From Bradyrhizobium sp. AZCC 1610 (GTDB taxonomy: Bacteria > Pseudomonadota > Alphaproteobacteria > Rhizobiales > Xanthobacteraceae), in NCBI RefSeq assembly GCF_036924515.1, contig NZ_JAZHRR010000001.1:6357001-6421000 (forward strand): a stretch of 64,000 bases of DNA, written 5' to 3'. This document shows, piece after piece, positions 8,236-16,802 of this stretch. Under the pieces are notes generated by a model. The model did no database searches and had not been told where the DNA came from. It was given only the letters and a program-made list of their open reading frames with translations. Numbering within the stretch: position 1 is the first letter of the stretch; every line of letters begins with the position of its first letter. A program made the position numbers and the translations under genes.

Positions 8236-9060
8236 TCACGCAACCTCGTCGGTCCAGACTTTGAAGCCGGCCAACGTGTTGGGTCCGAAGGTCTGGGTGA
8301 TCGGCACATCGGAGGCGTCGCGTCCCTGCGCGATCAGGATGCGGCCGATCCTCGGCACGTTGTTGCGCGGATCGAAGGTACGCCAGTGCCCGCCGATATA
8401 GGCTTCGAACCAGCCGGCGAAATCGCCTGCGGCCCAGGGCTTTGGCGTGCCGATGTCGCTGAGATAGCCCGTGCAATAGCGCGCGGGAATGTTCATGCAG
8501 CGGCAGAACGCGACGGCGAGATGGGCGTAATCGCGGCAGACGCCCTTGCCTTCCTCGTAAGCCTCCCACGCCGTCCTGGTAGCGCGCGCGTGCTCATATC
8601 CGAACGCGATGTGACGGTGAACGAAATCGCAGATCGCCTGGACCCGCGCCCAGCCCGGCGCCGTGTTCGCAAACAATTGCCAGGCGATTTCCGAAAGCCG
8701 GTCGGTCTCGCAATAGCGGCTGCCGAGCAGATAGACCAGGGTGTCCGCGGGCAGGTCCTCGACCGCATGCTGAACCGCCGAAGCAAACACCGGATCGGGC
8801 AGACCGCTGTCGCGAACGACGCCGTCGGCGGCAAGACACACGCGCCCGGCGGGCGCCACCATGCGGCTGCACCAATTGCCGAACATGTCGCGATAGGGCG
8901 TGATTTCAACCGCCGGGTCGGTGGTGAGGAAATCCGGCACGATGACATCGGACGCACGGGTGAAGTGTGTGCCCAGCACCATGATCATCGGCGTCGGCTG
9001 CGGGAAATCGTAGAGCATTTCGAATCCGACGCGAATCTTCACTCGAAAGCCCTTCTCCAT
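8236..9060 (-). CDS. transglutaminase-like cysteine-protease-fold protein
   Basis: This 274-residue transglutaminase-core protein has the nucleophile motif GKGVCRDYAHLAVAFCRC with Cys175, followed by MNIPARYCTGYL. The acid partner lies in WRTFDPRNN (Asp230). The catalytic His expected in an 'HAW' motif is not there: the sequence is DFAGWFEAYIGG. It may therefore be a peptidase-like variant or use another residue. The N-terminal ~100 residues match the beta-rich extension of this bacterial subfamily. No signal peptide is seen, so it is likely cytoplasmic. It is divergent from the next small genes. Confidence 0.75.
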   Translation of the reverse strand: MEKGFRVKIRVGFEMLYDFPQPTPMIMVLGTHFTRASDVIVPDFLTTDPAVEITPYRDMFGNWCSRMVAPAGRVCLAADGVVRDSGLPDPVFASAVQHAVEDLPADTLVYLLGSRYCETDRLSEIAWQLFANTAPGWARVQAICDFVHRHIAFGYEHARATRTAWEAYEEGKGVCRDYAHLAVAFCRCMNIPARYCTGYLSDIGTPKPWAAGDFAGWFEAYIGGHWRTFDPRNNVPRIGRILIAQGRDASDVPITQTFGPNTLAGFKVWTDEVA

Positions 9061-9236
9061 GTGCTGACTGATCGAAGTGGCGATGAAACCGGCGAATACA
9101 AGGCGCCGGCTGCCTCATTCGACCAAATGCGGCCGGCAGCGGAGAAAACGATAGCTAATTGCCGCAAAAGCGCGCACGCTGTGACGATGTCCGCAAAACT
9201 TCATGACTTCGAGCGCAGATGCGCTGGGCTGCCGGC

Positions 9237-9506
9237 ATGACCACACGCACACGACGGGAAACGGTTCATTTCAGGCATCCCTTCCGCATCAGGGGTATCG
9301 ACCGGCAGCTCGCGCCGGGGGCTTACGAAATCGTCACCGACGAGGAGATGATCGAGGGCCTTTCGTTTCCGTGCTTCCGGCGCGTCGCCACCATGATCAT
9401 GGTGCCCGGTGCGCCGCCGCAACGTTCCGCGATGGAGATGATCTCGATCAGCTCGATTGATCTGTCCGACGCGCAACGCATCGATGCGAGCGCGCCGCGT
9501 GACTGA
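9237..9506 (+). CDS. conserved hypothetical protein (89 aa)
   Basis: The 89-residue product starts MTTRTRRETVHFRHPFRIRG and reads IDRQLAPGAYEIVTDEEMIE, then a beta stretch (FPCFRRVATMIMVPGAP). It looks like a small beta-rich protein; I recall close unnamed relatives in Bradyrhizobium. Its stop overlaps the GTG start of the next gene by 8 nt, so the two are translationally coupled. The function is unknown. Confidence 0.62.
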   Translation: MTTRTRRETVHFRHPFRIRGIDRQLAPGAYEIVTDEEMIEGLSFPCFRRVATMIMVPGAPPQRSAMEMISISSIDLSDAQRIDASAPRD

Positions 9507-9798
9507 GACCCCGATCGAGCTCGACAAACATCGCGGCATGGCGGCGCAGAAGGCCACCGATATCCGTCGTGTGATTGCCGACGTCGAGGCCAACGCAAAA
9601 CTGCTGCGTGACAAGCAGGGCGTTGTCGAAATCGAGATCCTCGCCGCGCCAGCCACCTCGTGGCCCGAGGCGGTGGCCAAGGCGCGTTACGTGCTCAATC
9701 TGTATTCCGCCGGTCTGCCGGCGACCGACACCCATCACCGCGACCTCGTGTCCGCGGTGCTTGCGGACCTCACCCGGCTCTCGAAAGAAGAGACCTGA
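9499..9798 (+). CDS. hypothetical helical protein (99 aa)
   Basis: The preferred start is the GTG that overlaps the preceding gene, giving a protein that opens (M/V)TETPIELDKHRGMAAQ. Long helices follow (KATDIRRVIADVEANAKLL; SWPEAVAKARYVLNLY; LVSAVLADLTRLSKEE), with no signal or membrane segment. I see no named domain. Coupling to the upstream gene suggests a shared complex or process. Confidence 0.58.
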   Translation: MTETPIELDKHRGMAAQKATDIRRVIADVEANAKLLRDKQGVVEIEILAAPATSWPEAVAKARYVLNLYSAGLPATDTHHRDLVSAVLADLTRLSKEET

Positions 9799-9883
9799 AC
9801 AAGCCGATGTTCGGCCTAAAAGAACTGTACACTTCATCCAGCCGTCCCGACCAGGATCGAACGGCGCAAACCGAAAGCAACTG

Positions 9884-10072
9884 ATGCAAAATCTCTCGCC
9901 ACGTCATGTCATGACGGAAGAATCGCTTCGTCTCGGGGTGGAGTCCGGCTGGTACTCGACCAAGGTCAGTGGAACCTTCGTCTCGGGCCCGCATTCTTCC
10001 GAAGCGGACTGCCTGCGCAGGATCGCAGAAATCAATCCGCCGCCGGTAGTAAAAAAGAGGGTAGCCGGATGA
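9884..10072 (+). CDS. small hypothetical protein (62 aa)
   Basis: The 62-residue product opens MQNLSPRHVMTEESLRLGVE and contains SGWYSTKVSGTFVSGPHSSE, then a helix with a Cys (ADCLRRIAEINPPP). It may be a small strand-helix protein. There is no clear ribosome site, and the same strand hosts a DUF1488 gene 31 nt downstream. The function is unknown. Confidence 0.5.
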   Translation: MQNLSPRHVMTEESLRLGVESGWYSTKVSGTFVSGPHSSEADCLRRIAEINPPPVVKKRVAG

Positions 10073-10103
10073 GAAGATCGTTTCGCTCCGGGAGAAATGC
10101 CTG

Positions 10104-10382
10104 ATGACGTTCGCGCGCGGCAACATCCGAGGCTATGACGACGACCGGATGGTCCTGCTGTTCTCCATGATGGACGGCGGCAGGGAAGTGCCCTGCGCCG
10201 TCAGCGCTTCGGCCATGGATGATCTGGAACACGTGCCGCGGACGCCGGCCAACCGGCGCGAGGAACAGTTCGCGCGGCTGCGGGACCGGATCGAGGCGTG
10301 CGCGTCCCGCAAATTCGAGGCGCGGGAGTTCGAAGGCACTCCCCCCGGCATTATCGTGCGCAGCATAGATTTCCGTTCCTGA
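10104..10382 (+). CDS. DUF1488 family protein
   Basis: The 92-residue protein shows the DUF1488 layout: GNIRGYDDDRMVLLFSMMDG, then REVPCAVSASAMDDLE, a helix with Arg/Glu repeats, and a terminal strand ending PGIIVRSIDF. Family members are common in rhizobia and have no established activity. GGGAG lies 9 nt upstream of the ATG. It may be cotranscribed with the preceding 62-residue frame. Confidence 0.75.
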   Translation: MTFARGNIRGYDDDRMVLLFSMMDGGREVPCAVSASAMDDLEHVPRTPANRREEQFARLRDRIEACASRKFEAREFEGTPPGIIVRSIDFRS

Positions 10383-10508
10383 AGGCGCTGCCGCTCAGCG
10401 GCCGTCGCAAAGGTGGTGGTGAACCGGCCTGCGGACCGGTGAAAAAAAGTTCCGCCTTTCCCCGATCATGTTTTAAGGTCCGAGCTATTTTCCGAGGGGA
10501 CCGATTGC

Positions 10509-11984
10509 ATGAACTTGCCGATGAGCTGGGACGAATGGGCTGACCACGACGGCGTTGCGCTGGCTGCGCGCGTCGCGAAGGGTGAACTGACGGCCGCGGA
10601 ACTGGCCGCGCAGGCGGCCGCCGGCATCGCCAAGGTCGATCCCGCGCTTTCAGCCGTCGTCGAAATCTTCGCGGATACGGTCACGGACCCCGGCACCGAC
10701 GGCACCAATCTCGACGGGCCGTTTGCCGGACTTCCGTTCCTGATGAAGGACCTCGGTCCGACGATGAAGGGGCGCCTCCAGGAAATGGGCTCGCTCTACA
10801 TGCGCGGCAACCGCGCCACGGCCGACACGTTCATGACGACGAAGATGCGCGGGGCCGGACTCAATTTGATCGGCCGCACCACCACGCCGGAATTCGGGGT
10901 CTGCAGCTCGGCGGACAATCCCGCCGTCTACGTCACGCGCAATCCCTGGAATACCGACTACACCACCTGTGGCTCATCCGCCGGCAGCGCCGCGATGGTC
11001 GCCGCAGGCACTGTCCCGATCGCGCATGCCACCGATGGAGGCGGCTCGATCCGGATTCCCGCAGGGGTCAACGGCAATATCGGGCTGAAAGTATCACGCG
11101 GTGTGTTCTCGCTGTCGCCGCTTCTGTCCGATCTGAGCGGGCTGGTCTCCATTCAGGGCTGCCAGTCGCGCACGGTGCGCGACACCGCCGCCTTCGTCGA
11201 CGCCTGTCGCGGTCCGGCGCCAGGCGAATTCATGCCGTTCTGGAGTCCGCCCGAGCCCTACACGCGGATGATCACGCGCGATCCGGCGCGGCTGAAAATC
11301 GCGCTGTCGTACCAGTGGGGCGAATACCGCGCGACGCCGCATATCGCAGCCGAGCTGCAGAAGGTCGGACGCTTCCTCGAAGGCCTCGGCCATCACGTCG
11401 ACTACGCCCTGCCGGAGCTGGACTATCGCGAAGCCTTTGCGGCGCAGACCACCTGCTACATCAGCAATTTTGCCGTCGTCATCGGTAACATGCTGGCCGC
11501 GCGCGGCCTGGAGCGGCCACTGGAAGATCTGATCGAGCCCATCAACGTCAAGATCTGGGAGCATGGCCGGAACACGAGCTATGCCGACCGGGCACGGATG
11601 CAGGCGGTGTTCAACACGACCTCGCGCGGCTTCGGCGCGTTCTTCGAGGATTGGGACATCATCCTGACGCCGATCACGGCATTGCCGACGCCGAAGGTCG
11701 GCACCACGGAGTATCTGACCATCAGCGACAATCCTGACGTGCTCGACTGGTTCGGCAATCTCTGGCGCAATTTTGCCTTTACGCCGCTCGCCAATCTCTG
11801 CGGCATCCCCGCGATCTCGCTGCCGCTCGCGACCCACGAGCACGGCCTGCCGCTCGGCATCCAGGCAATCGCCAAGCAGGCCAATGACGGGCTGCTGTTG
11901 CAACTGGCGGCGCAGATCGAGCGGGCAATCGGCGGCAAGTGGAATGCGGGGCAGAAGCCGGGCGTGCATGTGACGAAGGAGTGA
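10509..11984 (+). CDS. amidase signature family enzyme
   Basis: The 491-residue amidase-signature hydrolase has the Ser-cisSer-Lys triad visible as Lys80 (LPFLMKDLG), Ser156/157 (TCGSSAGSAAMVAAG) and Ser180 (ATDGGGSIRIPAG). It therefore hydrolyses C-N bonds of amides; the substrate is not evident. The overall length and the GIQAIAKQ-type C-terminus match acylamidases rather than the GatA subunit, and no gatB/gatC neighbours are present. AGGGGA precedes the start. It is monocistronic as far as can be seen. Confidence 0.87.
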   Translation: MNLPMSWDEWADHDGVALAARVAKGELTAAELAAQAAAGIAKVDPALSAVVEIFADTVTDPGTDGTNLDGPFAGLPFLMKDLGPTMKGRLQEMGSLYMRGNRATADTFMTTKMRGAGLNLIGRTTTPEFGVCSSADNPAVYVTRNPWNTDYTTCGSSAGSAAMVAAGTVPIAHATDGGGSIRIPAGVNGNIGLKVSRGVFSLSPLLSDLSGLVSIQGCQSRTVRDTAAFVDACRGPAPGEFMPFWSPPEPYTRMITRDPARLKIALSYQWGEYRATPHIAAELQKVGRFLEGLGHHVDYALPELDYREAFAAQTTCYISNFAVVIGNMLAARGLERPLEDLIEPINVKIWEHGRNTSYADRARMQAVFNTTSRGFGAFFEDWDIILTPITALPTPKVGTTEYLTISDNPDVLDWFGNLWRNFAFTPLANLCGIPAISLPLATHEHGLPLGIQAIAKQANDGLLLQLAAQIERAIGGKWNAGQKPGVHVTKE

Positions 11985-12063
11985 GCGGCACGCGAATCAA
12001 AGCAATGACCATATAAGCGCCATTGGATCGGAGATGCTGCGGGCGGAAAGCGGGAGAACACCG

Positions 12064-12522
12064 ATGCCGGTGTCTGTTGATTGGACGGAGCTGCTACATA
12101 CGTTCGAATTCGTCAGTCTCGGGCAGCCGCACGAGCATGAGGCCGTCCTCTGCCGGAAATCCGGCGAGTTTCTCTGGCATACCGACCTGGAGGAGGACAT
12201 CGAAGCGTGGCCGGACGATGCCGACGACGAGAAAAAATATCTCTCGATCCCTCACAAGAAGGAGCTCGATCTCGGCAAGCCGCTGGTGTTCGAGTTCGCC
12301 AGACAATTTCTTCCGGACGAATTCAATGAAATCAGGCGGATATTCGATAGGAGGGGCGCCTATGCGCGGTTCAAGGATCTGCTGCAACGAAAAAAGGCGC
12401 TCGATCGATGGTACGATTTCGAGGCCAAGGCGACCGAAGCGGCTCTGAGGGAATGGTGCGAAGTCAACGGCATAACGATCGAGCATGGAGCCACCCCGGC
12501 GCCGGAACCGGACCGGCGTTGA
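12064..12522 (+). CDS. UPF0158 family protein
   Basis: This 152-residue protein has the UPF0158 pattern: VDWTELLHTFEFVS, ETGEIYWH-type strand (KSGEFLWHTD), then SIPHKKELDLGKPLVFEF, RRGAYARFKDLLQRK, LDRWYDFEAKATEAALREWC. The family is cytoplasmic and uncharacterised. The start MPVSVDW is preferred over an ATG ten codons earlier because GGGAG lies 9 nt upstream and homology begins at VDW. The tail EHGATPAPEPDRR is a short disordered extension. Confidence 0.8.
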   Translation: MPVSVDWTELLHTFEFVSLGQPHEHEAVLCRKSGEFLWHTDLEEDIEAWPDDADDEKKYLSIPHKKELDLGKPLVFEFARQFLPDEFNEIRRIFDRRGAYARFKDLLQRKKALDRWYDFEAKATEAALREWCEVNGITIEHGATPAPEPDRR

Positions 12523-12623
12523 CAAGACCCTGTTGATTTCGCCGCGAGCGATTGCACACCATCATCGGAACGATAAAATAACGCCACGGACCGCGATCGG
12601 CGGTCCCGTGGTGGAGTTGGAGT

Positions 12624-14027
12624 ATGGCGCGCAAGCATCTGCTCGAAGGACTGATGAAATGGACGACGCGCGAGCCATGGCGCGACCGGTTTGAAGCGGT
12701 CCTCGAAGATCACGTGCTTCCGACCTGCGACGAGACCGGCCTCGAGACCGACGAGGTCGTCTCGATCCTCGGCGAGGATCTGTTCATGAGCACGGTCTGG
12801 GCCTGCGCCTTCGAGGACATGCTGACGCGCGAGTTCGGCGACGGCAGCAACATCGTCGACGACTATCTGAAGCGCCGAGGATGGAAGGAAACGGCATCCG
12901 TTCGCGCCTATATAGCCGCTTTGCGAAATTCGGTGGTCAGCCTCTATGAGGTGAGCGACGTCGTGCTCGACAAATCGTTCCGCGCGCGCGATCTCGTGCG
13001 CGGCGGCGAGCCGGTGCTGATCAGCGAGCGGTCGGCAACCCGCACCCTCAAGCAATGGGACCGTTTCGCCGGGCGCATCGTTCAGGTGGAGCAACGGACG
13101 CAGATCAGCGGCGCCGTGTTGCCGTACGAGTACGAGACATCGGAAAATCTCATCGAGGGCTTTCGCAGCATCGGCAATCTCAGCCGAAAGGAAAAGAAGG
13201 AGTTGGCCAAAATGTTCGGAGAAGACTTCGACGCGGCCCTCATCGCCAACCTTTCGGAAACCGAGAGGCTGCGCGCGGTAAGCTCGACATTCACGACCTG
13301 CTGGCTCATCGACGCGATCGATCGAGCCGAACAGCCGGAAATGCCCGATTTGCGCAACGCCGACGGCGATGAGATCCTTCAATGCACGGTCAGCTATCCG
13401 CTCGCCGACGGCACGGCGGACGACGACGTCCGCACGGCACTGGATTCATGCGCCGATCTCCGGCCGGCAACCGCGACGCATTGGAACTGGATCCGTCGGG
13501 AGAAACGCGCCGCGGCATCGGCCGCCCGGGCCCTGCCGTCGAAATCGCTGACCATCGAAACCACGGGCGATGACGGCGCGCTGGTGCTCGGCAGCGTGAA
13601 ACTTGACGCCAGAACCCTGGTGCTATCGGTCAATTCGCTGGAGCGTTCGGAACGGGGGAGCGAGCTATTGTCCACGATGCTCGGAGAGCGCATCGGGCAG
13701 CCCTTGGTCGTGACGGAAACCGTCGAGCAAATGTTGGCGTCACGCGATGCGGATGCGCCTCGACCGGTCGACCTTTCGGAGGAAGAGCAGCGCGCCATCG
13801 TCCACGATTACCTGGACCGGCATTATCGCGACACGCTCGATCAGCCCGTCCCGTCGCTCGGAAACAAATCGCCGCGCGCCGCGGTCAAAACCAAAAGCGG
13901 ACGCGCGAAGGTCGCTGACTGGCTCAAAATGATGGAAAACCGGACGGCCAAGTCCGACGGGGCGATGGCGAGTTACAGCTTCGACTGGATGTGGACGGAA
14001 CTGGGCATCGCCGACCTGAGACGATAG
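12624..14027 (+). CDS. large hypothetical protein (467 aa)
   Basis: The 467-residue soluble, charged protein has no signal peptide or membrane span and is mostly helical. The C-terminal segment YLDRHYRDTLDQPVPSLGNK plus SPRAAVKTKSGR resembles the 'LDxPxPALxGxTPREAxxT' pattern found at the ends of some SEC-C/plasmid-type proteins and toxin-binding (DUF2384-like) domains; that is a weak pattern match. A good GGAG site precedes the ATG. I cannot assign a function. Confidence 0.6.
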   Translation: MARKHLLEGLMKWTTREPWRDRFEAVLEDHVLPTCDETGLETDEVVSILGEDLFMSTVWACAFEDMLTREFGDGSNIVDDYLKRRGWKETASVRAYIAALRNSVVSLYEVSDVVLDKSFRARDLVRGGEPVLISERSATRTLKQWDRFAGRIVQVEQRTQISGAVLPYEYETSENLIEGFRSIGNLSRKEKKELAKMFGEDFDAALIANLSETERLRAVSSTFTTCWLIDAIDRAEQPEMPDLRNADGDEILQCTVSYPLADGTADDDVRTALDSCADLRPATATHWNWIRREKRAAASAARALPSKSLTIETTGDDGALVLGSVKLDARTLVLSVNSLERSERGSELLSTMLGERIGQPLVVTETVEQMLASRDADAPRPVDLSEEEQRAIVHDYLDRHYRDTLDQPVPSLGNKSPRAAVKTKSGRAKVADWLKMMENRTAKSDGAMASYSFDWMWTELGIADLRR

Positions 14028-14043
14028 ATCGCCCACCATGCTT

Positions 14044-14091
14044 CGTCATTGCGAACCAACGCCCAATGACGGGCTCTGCGAAGCAATCGGC
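14044..14091. repeat. rhizobial interspersed 'CATTGCGA' repeat
   Basis: The sequence CGTCATTGCGAACCAACG followed shortly by ATGACGGGCTCTGCGAAGCA matches, from memory, a very common intergenic repeat of Bradyrhizobium and relatives. It sits directly behind the stop of the 467-residue gene, the usual position of such repeats between convergent genes. Confidence 0.55.
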
Positions 14092-14095
14092 TGCT

Positions 14096-14347
14096 CTATA
14101 ATCTTCGTGAGGTCGAGATCTCCGCGACTTCGCTTCCCTTGCCAAGAAGAGCGTCACGGGCTTCCTTCAGGCGCTTCAAACTCGCCACATTGGTCCCGCG
14201 TCTTTCCTCCAGACGATTGAGATAGGACAGCTCGGCCTTGACCTGGGCAAAGTTCAGGGCGTCGTCCATGCTGTTCGATCCTTGCTCTGCGGGCTGATCG
14301 GCTTCTTCAAAGGCGCTGTCGTGGGCGGGGCGAATTGATTTGAGCAT
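14096..14347 (-). CDS. hypothetical helical protein (83 aa)
   Basis: The product opens MLKSIRPAHDSAFEEADQ. The ordered part begins at an internal Met: MDDALNFAQVKAELSYLNRL, followed by EERRGTNVASLKRLKEARDA, a helical hairpin with coiled-coil-like heptads. The true start may be the internal ATG at 14269. It converges on the 467-residue gene. The function is unknown. Confidence 0.5.
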   Translation of the reverse strand: MLKSIRPAHDSAFEEADQPAEQGSNSMDDALNFAQVKAELSYLNRLEERRGTNVASLKRLKEARDALLGKGSEVAEISTSRRL

Positions 14348-14612
14348 GAAAATGCTGGTCCGATTGTGAAATTTACCACACATGGCGCACGACGCCCTTG
14401 CCTGCCTAGCTGCGGGTGACATGGAGAATTCGCCTTCGAAGGCCCTTTGATCTCACCCGAAACTCCCCCGTCCCCGCCCTCAGTGGCACCGGCAAACATC
14501 GCACTGGGAGGCAGCGGTGTCCTGATGCGGCTGTTGAGACATTCTGAAATTTTTCTGATATTCGGCGCGCCTGTGCGTTTGGGCACATTTTTTCGGCCGA
14601 TCCGGGGACCAA

Positions 14613-16316
14613 ATGGGGACAGTTGCCGGTGGGAGGGGACGGGTGCTGCGCTTTTCCGGTTTTGAGCTCGATTCTGAGCGCGCCGAGCTGCGCCGGCCCG
14701 ATGGCGGGACGATCAGGCTCCGGCCCAAAACGCTGGAGATACTGCGGCTGCTCGCGGGCAATGCCGGGCGCGTCCTGAGCAAGCAGCAGTTGATGGAAGC
14801 GGTCTGGCCGAACGTCCATGTCGGCGAGGACAGCCTGTTCCAGTGCATCCGCGAAATCCGCACCGCGCTCGGCGACGACAAGCGCCAGGTGGTCCGGGTG
14901 GTCTCCGGCCGCGGCTATCTGTTTCAGGCCGAGGTGACGGAGGTCCCCGTCCCGGCGGCGCCGAAAGTAACCCCGCCCGGCCAGCCTGTGCCCGCCGCAT
15001 CAAACACGACGGCGACAGCCGAAACGAACAGCGATCCCGGGAAGCGCTTTTTCGACTTCAGCCGGCGTCGCATCGCGTTCGCTTCAATCGCGGGGCTGGC
15101 GATCCTGGGCACCGCTCTCGCCGTGTGGGTGTTACGCCCCGGCCTGATCCTTGCGCGCGGGCCCGCGACCATCGCCGTGATGCCGATCGCGGACCTAAGC
15201 AGCGATCCCCCCGTCACCCGGATGGCCGCCAATGTGAGCGGACGTCTGACCGACGGGCTGGCGAAGATCGAAAACATTCGCGTGCTGGCCTCGGATACAG
15301 CCGCACCGAAAGCCGACTTCGTGGTGAAGGGCGAACTGCAGAAAAGCGAGCAGGCCTGGACCATACGGACGCGCATGACGGAAGCGGCGACCGGTGAGGT
15401 CAAGTGGACCGCGTCATACTCGGTCAACCCTGCGGATGCGGACCTTCAGATGCAGCAGTCCCGGCTCGCGGCGGGCGTCGGCCACGCTCTCGCGCTGCGC
15501 ATCAACGAATTGCTGAATGCCGATACGCCGTCGTCTACGAAGAGCAAGGTCGTGATCGAGCAGGCGACCGCCCATATCAACCAGACCTCGCCGGAACGTT
15601 TTCAGGCGGCGCAGGCCATGCTGGAGAAGGCGCTCGCCGAAGATCCTGATAATGTCGAGGTTCAGATCGCGCTCGCCGCGCTGCTGATGCGCGGCGTGCA
15701 GATGGTCTGGTTGACCCCGGCCGAGCGCGAAGCGTCGGAGAGCAAGGCCGAGGTGCTGCTGCAGCAGACGCTGCGCGCAAAACCAAATCATATCCCGGCG
15801 CACGAGGCCTATTGCCGCTTCCTCAGCGCCACCAACCAGTTCCGCGCGAGTCTTGTCGCGTGCGCGCGAGCCCTCAGCTTCGATCCGTGGAACGGGATCG
15901 CGCTGTATCATATCGGCCTTGCCCAAATCCGAACCGGACGTTTCGAGGATGCGCTGGCAACGTTCAAACAGGCGGACCGGTTCGACACGCCGCAGGTGTC
16001 GCGCTGGACATGGATGATCGGCGCGGGCTGGGCCAACATGTTGATGGGCCGCGCCGAAGACGCCGTCCCGTGGCTGCAGAAGTCGATCGCGATCACCTCC
16101 GCCAGCGGACGCACGCATATGCTGCTGGCGGCGGCCTATCAGCAACTCGGCAAGACCGAGGAAGCCAGAGAGGCGATGGAAAAGGCGCGCGAATTGCGCC
16201 CCGGCTCGACCATGGGCAACGTGCCGCCGCCCACGAAGAATTCCAGCCAGGCCTATCTCGAAGCCTCCGACCGCATCATGCGGTCGATGGCGGCGGCGGG
16301 GTTGCCGGAGAACTGA
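14613..16316 (+). CDS. membrane-anchored winged-helix regulator with TPR domain (CadC/ToxR-like)
   Basis: In this 567-residue protein, residues ~8-105 form an OmpR-type winged helix (FSGFELDSERAELRRPDGG, LRPKTLEILRLLAGNAGRV, VVSGRGYLFQAEV). A Pro/Ala linker is followed by one membrane span at about 150-172 (FASIAGLAILGTALAVWVL). A periplasmic part then has a FlgO/TolB-like segment (TIAVMPIADLSSDPP) and TPR helices from ~310 to 550. It should act at the membrane, sensing through the TPR side and binding DNA on the cytoplasmic side. It lacks a phospho-accepting receiver. Targets are unknown. Confidence 0.8.
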   Translation: MGTVAGGRGRVLRFSGFELDSERAELRRPDGGTIRLRPKTLEILRLLAGNAGRVLSKQQLMEAVWPNVHVGEDSLFQCIREIRTALGDDKRQVVRVVSGRGYLFQAEVTEVPVPAAPKVTPPGQPVPAASNTTATAETNSDPGKRFFDFSRRRIAFASIAGLAILGTALAVWVLRPGLILARGPATIAVMPIADLSSDPPVTRMAANVSGRLTDGLAKIENIRVLASDTAAPKADFVVKGELQKSEQAWTIRTRMTEAATGEVKWTASYSVNPADADLQMQQSRLAAGVGHALALRINELLNADTPSSTKSKVVIEQATAHINQTSPERFQAAQAMLEKALAEDPDNVEVQIALAALLMRGVQMVWLTPAEREASESKAEVLLQQTLRAKPNHIPAHEAYCRFLSATNQFRASLVACARALSFDPWNGIALYHIGLAQIRTGRFEDALATFKQADRFDTPQVSRWTWMIGAGWANMLMGRAEDAVPWLQKSIAITSASGRTHMLLAAAYQQLGKTEEAREAMEKARELRPGSTMGNVPPPTKNSSQAYLEASDRIMRSMAAAGLPEN

Positions 16317-16333
16317 GGTAGCGCACCCTGTGA

Positions 16334-16726
16334 TTATTTGGTGGCCTCGACCGGCAACGTGCCGGCCTGACCGCGGCCGACGGCTTCAGTCGTCTCCCAC
16401 CAACCGCCGAGAGCGTCAAGCAACGGCACGAGCTTGAGACCGGCCGGCGTCAGATCATACTCGACGCGCAACGGATATCCCCCGAATTCAGTGCGCGCGA
16501 CAATGCCGGCGTCCCGCTCCAGCTTGCGAAGCTCCAAAGTGAGCATCTTGTGCGAGATGGTGGGGTTGTCCCTGCGCAGGTCGCTGAAGCGTTTCGTGCC
16601 CTGCTTCAGATAGTAGATCAGCAGCGTGGGCCAGCGGCCGCTCATGACCTGCATCACTTCTTCGATGGGGCAGCGGGAGACGAGATCTTTCATCCGATTA
16701 CTCGTGGTTACAAAAAGGTGCGTCAT
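16334..16726 (-). CDS. HxlR family transcriptional regulator
   Basis: This 130-residue MarR-like winged helix of the HxlR type has the motifs CPIEEVMQVMSGRWPTLLIYY, KRFSDLRRDNPTISHKMLTL and YDLTPAGLKLVPLLDAL. The early Cys (SRCPIEEV) is the residue used for redox or electrophile sensing in HxlR relatives. The start could also be the ATG at 16693. It is divergent from a GST gene with a perfect palindrome in the shared intergenic region, which suggests it regulates that gene and itself. Confidence 0.85.
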   Translation of the reverse strand: MTHLFVTTSNRMKDLVSRCPIEEVMQVMSGRWPTLLIYYLKQGTKRFSDLRRDNPTISHKMLTLELRKLERDAGIVARTEFGGYPLRVEYDLTPAGLKLVPLLDALGGWWETTEAVGRGQAGTLPVEATK

Positions 16727-16757
16727 TTACTTGGGCAGCGCGATCCGTAGATTCCAG

Positions 16758-16775
16758 TCACGCTGCGCAGCGTGA
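16758..16775. promoter_or_regulatory. perfect 18-bp palindrome, likely HxlR operator
   Basis: TCACGCTGCGCAGCGTGA is its own reverse complement. It lies in the 76-bp gap between the divergent hxlR-type and GST genes, 27 bp upstream of the GST start. Dimeric winged-helix regulators of this family bind such sites, so an operator role is inferred from position and symmetry. Confidence 0.6.
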
Positions 16776-16802
16776 TCAGCAGAAATCACGGAGAACATAA
16801 CA

